Notes: a model not told the origin generated them from the letters alone. DNA of 64,000 nt from Bacillus manliponensis (GCF_000712595.1 NZ_JOTN01000005.1:1-64000); one strand, 5' to 3'. Shown: positions 16,696 to 26,643, counted from the first letter of the stretch. Made by a program: numbers and translations.

Positions 16696-17046
16696 TTATA
16701 ATTCTTTATTTTTCTCTTTCTTAAACTCTTTCTGTTTATCTAGCCAAATATGAATTAAATGTAATAATTCAACTGTTTCTATCTCACAAAATTCGCCCTT
16801 ACCATCTTCAGCTAAATTGTCTAGGACGGTAGTTGTATCTTTCCGAATTTTTAAACCGCAAATGTTTCCATTTACTACTACGTAATTTTCTTTCCCATTT
16901 AAAACACTATGTATTTCTTCTAAAATCCAATCTCCAAACGCAGAAACTTCAACGCCTAAAAAAGTCTCAATAAGTTTAATTTCTTGAGGAAGCCTCATAA
17001 CTAATTCTCCGTTGGTAAGTACTTCAAAGCTATATGGATATTTCAT
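16696..17046 (-). CDS. Hypothetical cytoplasmic protein, 116 residues
   Basis: An acidic soluble protein starting MKYPYSFEVLTNGELVMRLP, with LLHLIHIWLDKQKEFKKEK at the C-terminus. There is no signal peptide or membrane segment. An AAAGGAG site lies upstream of the ATG. The size, acidity and isolation resemble immunity-type proteins found in Bacillus accessory regions, but that is only an impression. I do not recognise a family. Confidence 0.65.
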   Translation of the reverse strand: MKYPYSFEVLTNGELVMRLPQEIKLIETFLGVEVSAFGDWILEEIHSVLNGKENYVVVNGNICGLKIRKDTTTVLDNLAEDGKGEFCEIETVELLHLIHIWLDKQKEFKKEKNKEL

Positions 17047-17129
17047 TACTATTGTACTCCTTTATACTAAAAAAAATTTATTCTGATGGGAAAGCAGAGA
17101 TGATTTTCCCATTTTCATCTATTCTCATC

Positions 17130-18107
17130 CTACTTCACAGACAACTTCCCAACAACCTTCTCATAAATAGCACTCGCCACAACCGTATCTAAAAACGCAA
17201 CCCCAACAGATTTAAACAGGGTGATTTCCTCTGCATCTGTTCGTCCTTCTTTCACCCCAGTAATAACATCACCAAGCTCACAGTATACGTTGGAAAAGTC
17301 CCATTGCTTTTCATTTATGGCAACAAGAAAATCACCAGCTTCATGTTGTGCTCCTTCTAACGTATCAACAATGACTTTATCGCTACGCTGCAATGTTGTA
17401 ACATCAAGTTCTTGCATGTGCGGTTGATAGGAGCCAATTGCGTTAATGTGTGTTCCTTGTTTTAATAGCTTTCCATCAAATACAGGTGTAGTAGAGGTTG
17501 TACTACAAATGATAATATCACTTTGCTTAGCAGCTTCATCAGCTGAAGGAATAATTTCGATAGAACCAAGCCAATTTGGATATAGTTCGTGTAGTTGATT
17601 TTTCAGTTCATATGCTTTTGCAGATGTACGATTTATTAATAGAATACGAGTAAGATTACAAACTTCCATAACCGCTTGAATTTGACCAAGTGCTTGTGCA
17701 CCACAGCCAATGATAGCACAAGTATTTGCATCTTGGCGGGCGAAATGTTTTGTTGCGATTCCGCTCATTGCCCCTGTTCGTAGTGTTGTTAAATAAGAAG
17801 CTTCAATCGTAGCAACGTGGTCACCACTATTTGTTTCGCTTAGGACAATTAAGCTTTGTAATGATTTTTTTCCTTGTTGCGTATTTTCTGGGAAGATACT
17901 TACGATTTTTGTTGATGCAAATTCAATCGGTTCTACATAAGAAGGCATATATAAAGAATTAGCACCTTCTTTGGAGTGGTGTACATTAAGTCTTACAGGT
18001 GTTGTGACTTTGTTATCAACATAATATTGAAAAGCTTGTTCAACATCGTGTATACACTCTTTCATTGAATATATTTCCTTCACCATTTCCTCGGTAATAT
18101 GAATCAT
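17130..18107 (-). CDS. Ornithine cyclodeaminase / mu-crystallin family protein
   Basis: A 325-residue NAD(P)-binding protein. The Rossmann motif CAIIGCGAQALGQ is at about residues 134-146, with GAMSGIATKHFAR ahead of it and NAIGSYQPHMQELD after. The family contains ornithine cyclodeaminase, alanine dehydrogenase (archaeal) and imine reductases, and the true substrate cannot be read here. It starts 21 bases after an MHS-type transporter on the same strand, so the pair probably takes up and converts one amino- or keto-acid. Confidence 0.85.
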   Translation of the reverse strand: MIHITEEMVKEIYSMKECIHDVEQAFQYYVDNKVTTPVRLNVHHSKEGANSLYMPSYVEPIEFASTKIVSIFPENTQQGKKSLQSLIVLSETNSGDHVATIEASYLTTLRTGAMSGIATKHFARQDANTCAIIGCGAQALGQIQAVMEVCNLTRILLINRTSAKAYELKNQLHELYPNWLGSIEIIPSADEAAKQSDIIICSTTSTTPVFDGKLLKQGTHINAIGSYQPHMQELDVTTLQRSDKVIVDTLEGAQHEAGDFLVAINEKQWDFSNVYCELGDVITGVKEGRTDAEEITLFKSVGVAFLDTVVASAIYEKVVGKLSVK

Positions 18108-18128
18108 TTTAAACTGCCTCCTTATAAT

Positions 18129-19427
18129 TTAAGCTTCAATTTTTTGGTTTACGTCTTGTGCAATTTGTTTTGTTGAAACAAATGCAATCGCAATTAAAGA
18201 AATGCAGCATGTAGCGATAATATATATAGCGACAGGAACCCATGAGTTGTCGTACACATTCATTAAGTATGCGGCAATCATTGGAGCTGTACCACCAGCT
18301 AATGCTGCTCCGAGTTGATAGCCAAGTGTAACGCCCGTATAACGAATGTTCGTTGCAAAAATCTCAGAGAATAATGTACCTAATACAGCTGTTACAGGAG
18401 CCCATAAAATACCTAGTCCAATTACAGTTGCAAGAATGATGGAGAGGGTTGTACCTTGATTTAATAAAATAAAATATGGAACTGCATATAACAGTATTGA
18501 AATGGTCCCCCATATGTACATTCTTTTTCTGCCTACTGTATCTGAGATTCTACCCATAACAGGAATCATAATAGTAGCAATGAGCGTTGCGATTGTAACA
18601 GCGTTCAGTATCGTTGTATTTGGAACATTAAGTGCAGTTGTTCCGTAAGCAACGATAAATGTTGAGAAAATATAAAAAGGAGCTGTTTCTGCCACTTTTG
18701 CACCTGTTGCGATTAATACCGATTTCCAGTGATGACGTAATGTTTCTGCAATCGGGAGCTTTGCAATCGTTCCGCTTTCTTTTGCTTTTTGGAAGTCAGG
18801 TGTTTCATCAAGACCATTTCGAATCCATAATCCCAAAAATACTAAAATCGCACTTAGGATAAAAGGTACACGCCATCCCCAAGTTGTGAAATGATCACCT
18901 GCAATCATCGTCATCAATGAAATAGAAGAAGTTCCAAGTAACATACCAATTGTAATTCCCATTTGTGGAATACTTCCGAAGAAGCCTTTTCGATTCTTTG
19001 GTGCATATTCTACAGCTAGTAGGAGAGCGCCACCCCATTCACCGCCAATGCCAAGTCCTTGTATAATTCGTAATAGAATGAGCAGAATAGGTGCTAATAC
19101 ACCGATAGATTCATAGGAAGGTAGTAGACCGATACAAACAGTTGCACCTCCCATAAGTGAAAGGGTTAAGACAAGTGTTTTCTTTCTTCCAATTTTATCA
19201 CCAATATGACTAAAAATAATTCCACCAAGTGGACGGATGAAAAAAGGAATACCAAAGGAAAGATAAGAAAGCATGAGAGCGACAAGTGGATCTTCATTTA
19301 CAAAAAATAATTTGTTAAACACAAGAGCGGCAGCTGTTCCATATAAGAAAAAATCAAACCATTCAATGGAGCTACCAATAAGACTTGCTATTAATGCTTT
19401 TTTCTGTACTGCATGTTGTTTGTTCAT
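18129..19427 (-). CDS. MFS transporter, metabolite:H+ symporter (MHS) type
   Basis: A 432-residue transporter with 12 helices. SSIEWFDFFLYGTAAALVF in helix 1 and HIGDKIGRKKTLVLTLSLMG in the first cytoplasmic loop are hallmarks of the MHS branch (ProP, KgtP, ShiA). QGLGIGGEWGGA and NRKGFFGSIPQ are also conserved. It presumably imports an organic or amino acid with protons. It is the first gene of an operon with the ornithine cyclodeaminase-like gene and has a GAGGTGAAGGA ribosome binding site. Confidence 0.85.
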   Translation of the reverse strand: MNKQHAVQKKALIASLIGSSIEWFDFFLYGTAAALVFNKLFFVNEDPLVALMLSYLSFGIPFFIRPLGGIIFSHIGDKIGRKKTLVLTLSLMGGATVCIGLLPSYESIGVLAPILLILLRIIQGLGIGGEWGGALLLAVEYAPKNRKGFFGSIPQMGITIGMLLGTSSISLMTMIAGDHFTTWGWRVPFILSAILVFLGLWIRNGLDETPDFQKAKESGTIAKLPIAETLRHHWKSVLIATGAKVAETAPFYIFSTFIVAYGTTALNVPNTTILNAVTIATLIATIMIPVMGRISDTVGRKRMYIWGTISILLYAVPYFILLNQGTTLSIILATVIGLGILWAPVTAVLGTLFSEIFATNIRYTGVTLGYQLGAALAGGTAPMIAAYLMNVYDNSWVPVAIYIIATCCISLIAIAFVSTKQIAQDVNQKIEA

Positions 19428-19556
19428 TCCTTCACCTCTTGATTTTAATTTCTGATTATTATGAATATTTTATATTAGAATTGATTATAAGTCAAAAAAT
19501 AGAAATCATATTATTTTTTGGTAGATTAGGGAGTGGATAAAAATATTCGTCAAAAA

Positions 19557-19584
19557 TGAACCGTTTTCCCGTTTTGTGGTAATA
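19557..19584 (+). promoter_or_regulatory. Possible ECF-sigma promoter of the sigma-factor remnant
   Basis: TGAACC at 19557, followed 16 bases later by GTAATA, resembles the -35/-10 layout of autoregulated extracytoplasmic-function sigma promoters, whose -35 is usually TGAAAC-like. It lies about 35 bases before the sigma-factor fusion gene. Confidence 0.35.
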
Positions 19585-19617
19585 AGTATATAGAATGAAA
19601 AATAAGGAGGAACGCAG

Positions 19618-20157
19618 TTGGAAGAATCGCAGTTAATTCAAGCGGTGAAACAAGGAGAGAAAGATGCGTTTAATAGGCTTATGCAACCATACATACAAAA
19701 AGCATATCGAACTGCTTATTTAATTGTAAATGACAAAGGGTTAGCAGAAGACGCAGTGGATCAGAAAGCACAACTAGTGAATCGTAGTACAGAAGAAGCT
19801 GGTGTGAAAGTAACAATTGAAAAATTATCAATTTCGCCGATATCGTTTATTTTGGATTATAAACTAGAGTTTTCTGAAGCTGCTACAAACATATGGGGCG
19901 AACCATATGTAGACATAACAATTAAAGATGATTTGGGGAATAATTACATTGGTGAAGGTGATGGGGGAGTAGGTGAGCCATCTTCTTATATGAAATTAAG
20001 TAAAACATTTGGAAAGATTAACGACAATGCTACAAAATTGATTGTGACACCTCATGTTAGGACGAGTAATAGCTATGGAGCAGGATATTCACCACTGTTC
20101 CAGCCGAGTGGTGGTTATGCTCAGTTAGGTGAGATTGTAATTGAGTTGGAGAAGTGA
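19618..20157 (+). pseudogene. In-frame deletion fusion: ECF sigma N-terminus joined to anti-sigma/DUF4179-type C-terminus
   Basis: Residues 1-47 (EESQLIQAVKQGEKDAFNRLM..AYRTAYLIVNDKGLAEDAV) are region 2 of an ECF sigma factor. From about residue 48 the protein changes to a secreted-domain type sequence (VTIEKLSISPISFILDYKLEF..PYVDITIKDDLGN) like the C-terminal part of DUF4179/DUF5643 anti-sigma proteins. In Bacillus these two are neighbouring genes. A deletion from within the sigma gene to within the anti-sigma gene explains the fusion. Sigma region 4 and the membrane anchor are missing. The TTG start has AAGGAGGAACG in front. Confidence 0.7.
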
Positions 20158-20160
20158 AGG

Positions 20161-20196
20161 AAGGGGCTAATTCTATTGAATTGGCCCCTTATTTTT
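20161..20196. terminator. Bidirectional terminator
   Basis: AAGGGGCTAATTC pairs with GAATTGGCCCCTT around TATT, followed by ATTTTTA. It lies between the fusion gene and the convergent methyltransferase. Confidence 0.8.
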
Positions 20197-20197
20197 A

Positions 20198-20941
20198 CTA
20201 TATAAATTGACAAATACATACTTCTGTTTTGTAATGAAAAGTGACTTTTCCGTTTTTTTGATGTCTCAAGAATAGGTTGTGAAGTTCTTGAACAAATTCA
20301 TCATAATTACTATCTAAATTTGAAGGTGTATAGGATAATGATAGCGCACTTCCTATAACGCCTTCCACCGTAACAGGTTGCCAATTATCATAATATAGTT
20401 TTATATAATCTTTTCCGAAAAAGTTAAATTTCTCTTTATCGGGGTCAAAGTTAGAAATTCCAGCGGTTGTCTTAACTTTATATTTGTAGACAGTATTAAT
20501 ATATTCTTGTGTGAATTCACTGTCAGCCTGCATATCGTTCCATAAAATAATAACATAGCCATTTTTTTTCAGAATTCGTTGAAATTCTGTTTTGCATAGT
20601 TGTTTATCAAACCAGTGAAACGCCTGTGCAATCGTAATGATATCTACACTATGATCTTTTAAGTGCGTTCTTTCAGCGGGTGCATGTATATATTCAATGT
20701 TTGTATTAGTCGAGCAATATCGCTTGCATTCATTTAGCATATCTAAATTTGGTTCAATTGCTAAAACACTACAACCTAATTTGCATAACATCTGAGTAAG
20801 CAGTCCTGTTCCTGCACCAATGTCTGCAATTATAGATTGTTCTCCAATTCCCAGTTCTTTCAGTTTATTTATAATTTCTTCTGGATAAGTCGGTCTACCA
20901 ATCGCATATTCCTTTGCCTTATTAGTAAATTCGTTTTTCAT
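20198..20941 (-). CDS. SAM-dependent methyltransferase (class I)
   Basis: A 247-residue methyltransferase. The SAM-binding motif ADIGAGTGLLTQML is near residues 36-49, LAIEPN follows as motif II, and DIITIAQAFHWF as motif IV. The AQAFHWF signature is typical of the Methyltransf_11 group related to UbiE-like and trans-aconitate methyltransferases. The substrate is unknown. The start is taken at the second of two adjacent ATGs because the GGAG site lies 7 bases before it. Confidence 0.8.
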   Translation of the reverse strand: MKNEFTNKAKEYAIGRPTYPEEIINKLKELGIGEQSIIADIGAGTGLLTQMLCKLGCSVLAIEPNLDMLNECKRYCSTNTNIEYIHAPAERTHLKDHSVDIITIAQAFHWFDKQLCKTEFQRILKKNGYVIILWNDMQADSEFTQEYINTVYKYKVKTTAGISNFDPDKEKFNFFGKDYIKLYYDNWQPVTVEGVIGSALSLSYTPSNLDSNYDEFVQELHNLFLRHQKNGKVTFHYKTEVCICQFI

Positions 20942-21006
20942 CATTCGTCTCCTGTATTTAATCAATATGTAATGAGCTTACACAAGCATAAAAAATTTTT
21001 TGTTTC

Positions 21007-21483
21007 TTAATCCCATATATCGGGTCGTTCGATTTTCATCGTTCTCATATAGTCTAACAGTTGTCCTGTATGAATCGACTCGTGATAGGCAATTCGTAAT
21101 AACATATCGCCTAATGTCCTAACATAGCCTACATCCGAACGATCTATTTTTATGTTTGATAGATCATCCTCTTGAATCGTTTTGATATACTGTAAGAATT
21201 CTTTACGATAAGGTGCTGCGAAATTTAAATCTTCTTCAACAGTGGTAAATACTTTCTTTTCAAACGGATTGACTATGTTAGATATAGCTGCACTACCTTT
21301 GCCGATGAGGATTTGATGATAAAAGAATTCTGACTCTAATACGTGTCTTATCATTTCTGCACAGCTTAATGCTTTACTATCAGGTTTCCAATTTAACTTG
21401 TCACTTGGAATAGATGTCCATACTTTTATACTTCGTCTTCTAACTTCCTCAAAATTCAAAATGAAGATATCAAGTTCATTCAA
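21007..21483 (-). CDS. DinB-family four-helix protein
   Basis: A 158-residue protein of the DinB/YfiT-like four-helix bundle superfamily, with His residues in MIRHVLESEFFYHQ and in the C-terminal AYHESIHTGQLLDYMR that would bind a divalent metal. Members include thiol-transferases (bacillithiol-dependent), and the substrate cannot be told here. The TTG at 21483 is chosen because GAGGTG lies 6 bases before it. A GTG three codons earlier overlaps that site. Confidence 0.8.
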   Translation of the reverse strand: MNELDIFILNFEEVRRRSIKVWTSIPSDKLNWKPDSKALSCAEMIRHVLESEFFYHQILIGKGSAAISNIVNPFEKKVFTTVEEDLNFAAPYRKEFLQYIKTIQEDDLSNIKIDRSDVGYVRTLGDMLLRIAYHESIHTGQLLDYMRTMKIERPDIWD

Positions 21484-21714
21484 GAAAATCACCTCATATA
21501 TAAGATTAAAGTGATTTTATCATATTTTTAGAAAAAACAGAACTATTGTTCTTTTTTACTTCCTTTATTTAAAAAAAGTAGGCATTAAATATTTCCTTCA
21601 TACTATTTGGAAATAACCCATGAGATAATCTCATTACATACTACATGTGAAGGTTTTTATGAATAACTAATTCGCTTTAGAACTGTTTAACGAGGAGGAG
21701 AAAGGTAAGCAAAC

Positions 21715-21750
21715 AAAAAAGTAACTCCAACTTTTGCTGGAGTTACTTCA
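21715..21750 (-). terminator. Terminator of the TPR-GTPase gene
   Basis: On the minus strand AAGTAACTCCA pairs with TGGAGTTACTT around GCAAAAGT, followed by TTTTT. It ends transcription of the gene whose stop is at 21754. Confidence 0.85.
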
Positions 21751-21753
21751 TGT

Positions 21754-24537
21754 TTATTCTACAATTGTTTCAAAATCTGAATCTGCATAGGAATGTTCCT
21801 CACTGATATTTAAAATTACTTCATATTGACGTAATCTCAATTCAAAGAGTGTTAAAGGATCATGGTAAATTTCAAGATTCGATTTCATTTTATGCAGTGT
21901 ATCTTGTTTTTCTTGTATTTCTAAATGAGTGTTTTCTACAGTTTGTTTTAATACGCTAAATGGGTTTCTAAAGAACATGTTAATATCGCGTTCTAGTGCG
22001 TTCTCAAATAGCTCAAATTGTAGGAAGAACTTGTTCATAATAGAAGTCGTTACATCGGTATAATCTTCATTTTCTAAATACTGTTTGTATTTGTTGTATA
22101 GCATCGTCTTATTTTTAGGAAGAACTCCAAATAACTTACCGGCACTTTTCAGTAAAAATTGTGCTGGTGTAAATCGGCGTAAAATATTTACTTCTTCCAT
22201 TTGTATTCTAGTTGTCATTCTATCAGTATCTCTGCGCCAGTCATCAAGCACTTTAAAGTCACATTCTAACTGTATTCGATTTTCTCCACATAAAGAATTA
22301 AGTCCTTCACTGATTTCTTCTAAGTATGTTTGACTTTGTAGGAACTCGTTATGGGAAGTTTCAATCCAAGCTTGCATAGAGCTAGCAAGCTTAGGTAACA
22401 CAGTTTTCTCTAAATGTTTTTGAACTCTTTCGTTCATTGCTGCATTGAGTTCAGTATCAATATTCCCAAAATCACTTTCTTCACTAATTAAATCAGAACA
22501 ACCTTGTAATAGTTTTGGAATATGTTCTGTAATGTCATCCGCAATTTTATTTTTCATTGTACGATATGATTCTGTGATAAAGTCGATTTTTTCCTTTTCA
22601 AAAGCAGTAAGGTTATTAATAAAACCATTTAACCTAACTAACATATCTTCATTCCAATTAATAGAATCCACTAGGTTGTTTTCCATCTCAACACGTTTGT
22701 CTAAAAGATGTGTAATTGTTTGTCGAATGAAAGATAGTAGCTTTTTAGTACGATCTGCATCGATGTTTTTATGGTTAAAGTTAAAATGAATAAACTCAGT
22801 TAACTCATTTAGTTGTTGATTATTTGTATACAATGAAGAGTAAGGGAAAATTCTCGCATGCGGGAAATGTACGTTTATTCTCGCTTGCGTATCATGTATA
22901 ACTCTTTTTGCTTCTGCTTCACTGTAAATATTATCGATTTTATTTAATAAGAAATGAATTTGTAGATTTGGTGTATGTTCTTGAATACTTAATAGAATGT
23001 CACGCTCTTTGTCAGTAAAAGGTGAATCTGCATTCAATACAAATAGTAATTCGTCTACAGAATTTAAATGTTCTAATGTTTCATTTCTAGTGTCGTTGTT
23101 TCTATTAAAACTAGGCGTAACAACGAATGTTAGTTTATTTTTACTTAAAAATCTGCATGGTAATTTAAATTCAACACATGCTCTATCTCTATATGATTGG
23201 CGATGTAGAGATATTATGTTATGGAAATCAGAGAAATCCTCAGTTGTTGTAATTGCTGCATCTGTTATCGCGTTAATTTCTGTATGAACATCATTTTTAA
23301 AGACAACTACATTGGAAATTGAGTTTTCTAATATATTTTCTCCTAGTATAGAGTTAATAAATGAAGATTTTCCGTTTCCTGAAGTTCCAGTTACTAAAAG
23401 GCGATTTGTTCTTAAATCTGCAAGTTCATCAACTAACCAACTTAATCGATGACCCATGTCTAAATTATGTTTTTGTGCCCACTGTGTAATAGATTCAAAT
23501 AGATGTAAACTATACTCTAAGCCATCTGCACGATGAGTAGAATATGACAGTAAGTTTTCTGCACGTTCTATAATTGCTGAATCTATGTGGGAAGGGAAAA
23601 TTTCATCCCATGCTAAAACCGCCGTAGATGGGAATACAGAATGCGACGGATTGGCTACTTTTAGCCAATTTGTTAAAAGATTCGGAATGATATCGTGTAA
23701 TTGTCTCAGCATATATTGACCTTGAATTAATTCAAAGTACGTTTCTTCATAAAGAGAAGAAATTTTGTCCCATGTATCGGATGAATGTATATCGATATGT
23801 AAGAAAAATTCATTGATTGTTTTCAACCATAATAAGTAATTTTGTTCATTTTTATAGCTGTGCCAAAGTGATGAAACAAATTGTGTGAATTGTACTTGAT
23901 CTACATTATGTAACGTAACTAATACATTATAAAAATAGTCTGGTGAAGTCTGTTTCGTAAACCCTTTATCAATATATTCTTTTAGAACTTCAAACCATGG
24001 GAAAGATTCTGTTCGAATTAACTCATTCACAGCAAGTTCTACTGCACTGTCAAAATCTTGCTGTTCTTCATAAAAGGAACGTGCAATTGTTGTGACATTT
24101 GGATAATCAGGATTTAAAGAAACTGCTTGTTTAATAACAGCAAAAGCTGAATCAAGCTTATTTTGCTCGATGTAAAGAGATAGCAATTGCAGGGCAATTT
24201 CGCTCATAAGTATGTTGTCATCAGTAGTAATAGAAGTATAAACATTTTCCGCAGCTGATAATTGGTCAAGTTCAAAGTAAGCATCCGCAATATTTTTTTG
24301 TGCCCACGGCGCTAATTCGTTACTGACTCTCTCCCATTTGAAAATAGCTGATTCAAAGTCTTGATGGTGATAATAAAATTCACCTTGTGCAAAGCGAATA
24401 TAAGATCCATCAGACATCTCATTTTTTTGCTCGTTGAAATAAGCTTCTCCAAGTACTTGAAGAGGTGAATGTGTTTCATTTTCCATTAGGAATGTTTCAT
24501 AATATATCTTTTTTATTAATTTTTTTTCTAATCTCAT
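21754..24537 (-). CDS. Large TPR plus dynamin-like GTPase
   Basis: A 927-residue protein. The N-terminal third has TPR-like repeats (for example residues 45-175: YIRFAQGEFYYHHQDFESAI, AWAQKNIADAYFELDQLSAAE). A GTPase domain follows with P-loop GTSGNGKSS at 384-392 and LNKID (G4) at 531-535. The position of the usual DxPG has VVTPSFN, so G3 is degenerate. The C-terminal 350 residues are helical with probable coiled coils, as in bacterial dynamins and Clp-like stalk regions. It is monocistronic, with a terminator. It may remodel membranes or act in stress or phage defence, but that is inference from architecture. Confidence 0.75.
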   Translation of the reverse strand: MRLEKKLIKKIYYETFLMENETHSPLQVLGEAYFNEQKNEMSDGSYIRFAQGEFYYHHQDFESAIFKWERVSNELAPWAQKNIADAYFELDQLSAAENVYTSITTDDNILMSEIALQLLSLYIEQNKLDSAFAVIKQAVSLNPDYPNVTTIARSFYEEQQDFDSAVELAVNELIRTESFPWFEVLKEYIDKGFTKQTSPDYFYNVLVTLHNVDQVQFTQFVSSLWHSYKNEQNYLLWLKTINEFFLHIDIHSSDTWDKISSLYEETYFELIQGQYMLRQLHDIIPNLLTNWLKVANPSHSVFPSTAVLAWDEIFPSHIDSAIIERAENLLSYSTHRADGLEYSLHLFESITQWAQKHNLDMGHRLSWLVDELADLRTNRLLVTGTSGNGKSSFINSILGENILENSISNVVVFKNDVHTEINAITDAAITTTEDFSDFHNIISLHRQSYRDRACVEFKLPCRFLSKNKLTFVVTPSFNRNNDTRNETLEHLNSVDELLFVLNADSPFTDKERDILLSIQEHTPNLQIHFLLNKIDNIYSEAEAKRVIHDTQARINVHFPHARIFPYSSLYTNNQQLNELTEFIHFNFNHKNIDADRTKKLLSFIRQTITHLLDKRVEMENNLVDSINWNEDMLVRLNGFINNLTAFEKEKIDFITESYRTMKNKIADDITEHIPKLLQGCSDLISEESDFGNIDTELNAAMNERVQKHLEKTVLPKLASSMQAWIETSHNEFLQSQTYLEEISEGLNSLCGENRIQLECDFKVLDDWRRDTDRMTTRIQMEEVNILRRFTPAQFLLKSAGKLFGVLPKNKTMLYNKYKQYLENEDYTDVTTSIMNKFFLQFELFENALERDINMFFRNPFSVLKQTVENTHLEIQEKQDTLHKMKSNLEIYHDPLTLFELRLRQYEVILNISEEHSYADSDFETIVE

Positions 24538-25022
24538 TTTTTTCCCCCATTATATCTTGAAAAAATACATTTTTTTTCATATTGCAACATTTTTTTATTT
24601 ATGTTTTTTATTTTAACAAAGAATTTCTTTTGGAAAATTTCATTTTCCTTTCATTTCTTAAGTAGGATTGAATTTTAATGCGAAAAGTTTCAGTTCTTTT
24701 TCAATTTCCTTTCAGTTGTGAAACAACATTGAGTGTTCTTAATAAATTGATGCGAATATAATATCTACATGAAGTTGTATAAGGAGAATATTATGAAACC
24801 GTATTGAAGTTGTTAGATGAAATACGTGAAACACAGAGGTTAATATGGTTGGTGATAAAGAAAGGGATTGTGTAATAGGTATAACTGAAAGAGAAGAAGC
24901 ATAATAAGCTTACAATTAAAGTTGTGGGGAAGTATATATAATTTAGAGTGTATTATAAAAATACACAATTTTGCTTCGCTATTGGAGATTTCTTATTGGA
25001 ATTGTTTAAGTGTAATTTAATT
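24538..25022. other. Intergenic region with a small broken coding remnant
   Basis: AT-rich. An AAGGAGA site at about 24780 is followed by an ATG whose frame stops after four codons, while another frame then reads LKLLDEIRETQRLIWLVIKKGIV. This may be a small gene disrupted by one base. Nothing else is recognisable before the small minus-strand gene at 25023. Confidence 0.35.
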
Positions 25023-25148
25023 TTAAAAGTAATTACTTGTTTCTGTCTTTGTCCCTATCGTTTTTTTATTGTTTGATTCTTCATTTATGATAAAAATAAT
25101 TACTAGAAGTGTGAGAACAGTAATACTTAAAATAAAAAATCTTTTCAT
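25023..25148 (-). CDS. Small membrane protein, 41 residues
   Basis: MKRFFILSITVLTLLVIIFIINEESNNKK.. gives one transmembrane helix (residues 4-21) with a short polar tail. A perfect GGAGG ribosome binding site lies 9 bases before the ATG, which is the main support. It could be a lone anchor peptide or the start of a small exported peptide. No family recognised. Confidence 0.5.
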   Translation of the reverse strand: MKRFFILSITVLTLLVIIFIINEESNNKKTIGTKTETSNYF

Positions 25149-25370
25149 ATATTATGCCTCCTTATTTTAGTATATAAATACAACCTTCTTGGAACTTATT
25201 GTAAGGATTTAACTAAGTTATGTCTATATGACTATACTGACTTTAACATGAGAAAATTTATTTCATGTTTGATAACTTCTATTATAGATGAAGGGAATTT
25301 AGTTGATTATGAAACATAAATCATAGTACATTTAAATTTGAGGGGATTTTTTGATAAAGAAGGTGTAGAC

Positions 25371-26639
25371 ATGTTGAATCAAGCCGATGGTGCTGTGCAG
25401 CATCATATGTATACAGCTGAAGAACAACAGAAGTTATATAAACGAACATTAGTCATCGTAAGCATTTCACAAATGTTTGGTGGGGCAGGGTTAGCTGCTG
25501 GGATTACGGTAGGTGCGCTTTTAGCACAGCAAATGCTTGGAACAGATGCGTTTGCAGGATTGCCAGCTGCGATTTTTACAATGGGATCGGCAGGTGCGGC
25601 TTTTATAGTAGGAAGGCTGTCACAGCGTTACGGACGCCGAATCGGGCTTGCGGCAGGATTTATTGTCGGTGGACTTGGTGCTATTGGTGTTATTATTGCA
25701 GCTTTAATAAATAGTATTGTTCTCTTGCTTGCTTCGTTGTTGATTTATGGTGCAGGTACCGCTTCAAACTTGCAAGCTCGTTATGCGGGTACGGATTTAG
25801 CAAATGAGAAACAAAGGGCAACTGCAATTAGTATTACAATGGTAATGACAACTTTTGGTGCAGTTGCAGGGCCAAACTTAGTAAGTGTAATGGGAGAATT
25901 TGCTCTTTCCATTGGAGTTCCAGAACTAGCGGGTCCATTTATACTATCAGCGGCTGCTTTTTTACTAGCGGGTCTCATTCTTTTCATTATGCTTCGTCCT
26001 GACCCATTTATTGTAGCGAAGATAATAGAAACATATAAAGAGAAACAAGGACATAATGGAGGCTCAATACATACAAAATCTACAGCTAATAAAAAGGGCG
26101 TTACAGTAGGTGCAATCGTTATGATTCTATCTCAAATTGTCATGGTTGCCATTATGACGATGACTCCAATACATATGAAACACCACGGGCATGGGTTACA
26201 TGAAGTAGGTCTTGTTATTGCATTTCATGTCGGTGCTATGTATCTTCCGTCACTCGTTACAGGAATACTTGTTGATAAGATTGGCCGAATGGCAATGAGT
26301 ATTGCTTCTGGAGTAATACTACTTATGTCAGGTGTAGTAGCTGCCTTGGCACCAAGTGACTCTTTAATCCTCTTAATTGTAGCTCTTTCTTTACTTGGAT
26401 TAGGATGGAATCTTGGTTTAATAAGTGGTACGGCTCAAATCGTTGATGCAACAGAACCATCAATACGGGCAAAGACACAAGGGAAGGTAGATGTTTTTAT
26501 GGCGCTCGCAGGAGCTTCTGGCGGAGCATTGTCTGGCATGGTTGTAGCGAATTCTAGTTATGCAGCTTTATCATTAGCTGGAGGAGCGTTAGCTTTACTG
26601 CTTATTCCAGTTGTGATATGGTCTCGGAAAGGTGAATGA
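25371..26639 (+). CDS. MFS transporter, probable drug efflux
   Basis: A 422-residue transporter with 12 hydrophobic segments. VGRLSQRYGRRIGLAAGFIVGG is the loop 2-3 MFS signature, and the second-half equivalent is VDKIGRMAMSIASG. The His-rich HMKHHGHGLHEVG loop at the middle is notable. The start at 25371 is chosen for the AAGGTG site. A longer frame from TTG 25338 is possible. It is followed by a terminator and stands alone. The substrate is unknown. Confidence 0.8.
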   Translation: MLNQADGAVQHHMYTAEEQQKLYKRTLVIVSISQMFGGAGLAAGITVGALLAQQMLGTDAFAGLPAAIFTMGSAGAAFIVGRLSQRYGRRIGLAAGFIVGGLGAIGVIIAALINSIVLLLASLLIYGAGTASNLQARYAGTDLANEKQRATAISITMVMTTFGAVAGPNLVSVMGEFALSIGVPELAGPFILSAAAFLLAGLILFIMLRPDPFIVAKIIETYKEKQGHNGGSIHTKSTANKKGVTVGAIVMILSQIVMVAIMTMTPIHMKHHGHGLHEVGLVIAFHVGAMYLPSLVTGILVDKIGRMAMSIASGVILLMSGVVAALAPSDSLILLIVALSLLGLGWNLGLISGTAQIVDATEPSIRAKTQGKVDVFMALAGASGGALSGMVVANSSYAALSLAGGALALLLIPVVIWSRKGE

Positions 26640-26643
26640 AATG

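Noticed and set aside
25338-25370. Extended N-terminus of the MFS gene from a TTG
   Set aside because: The ATG at 25371 has the better AAGGTG site and an MFS-like N-terminus.
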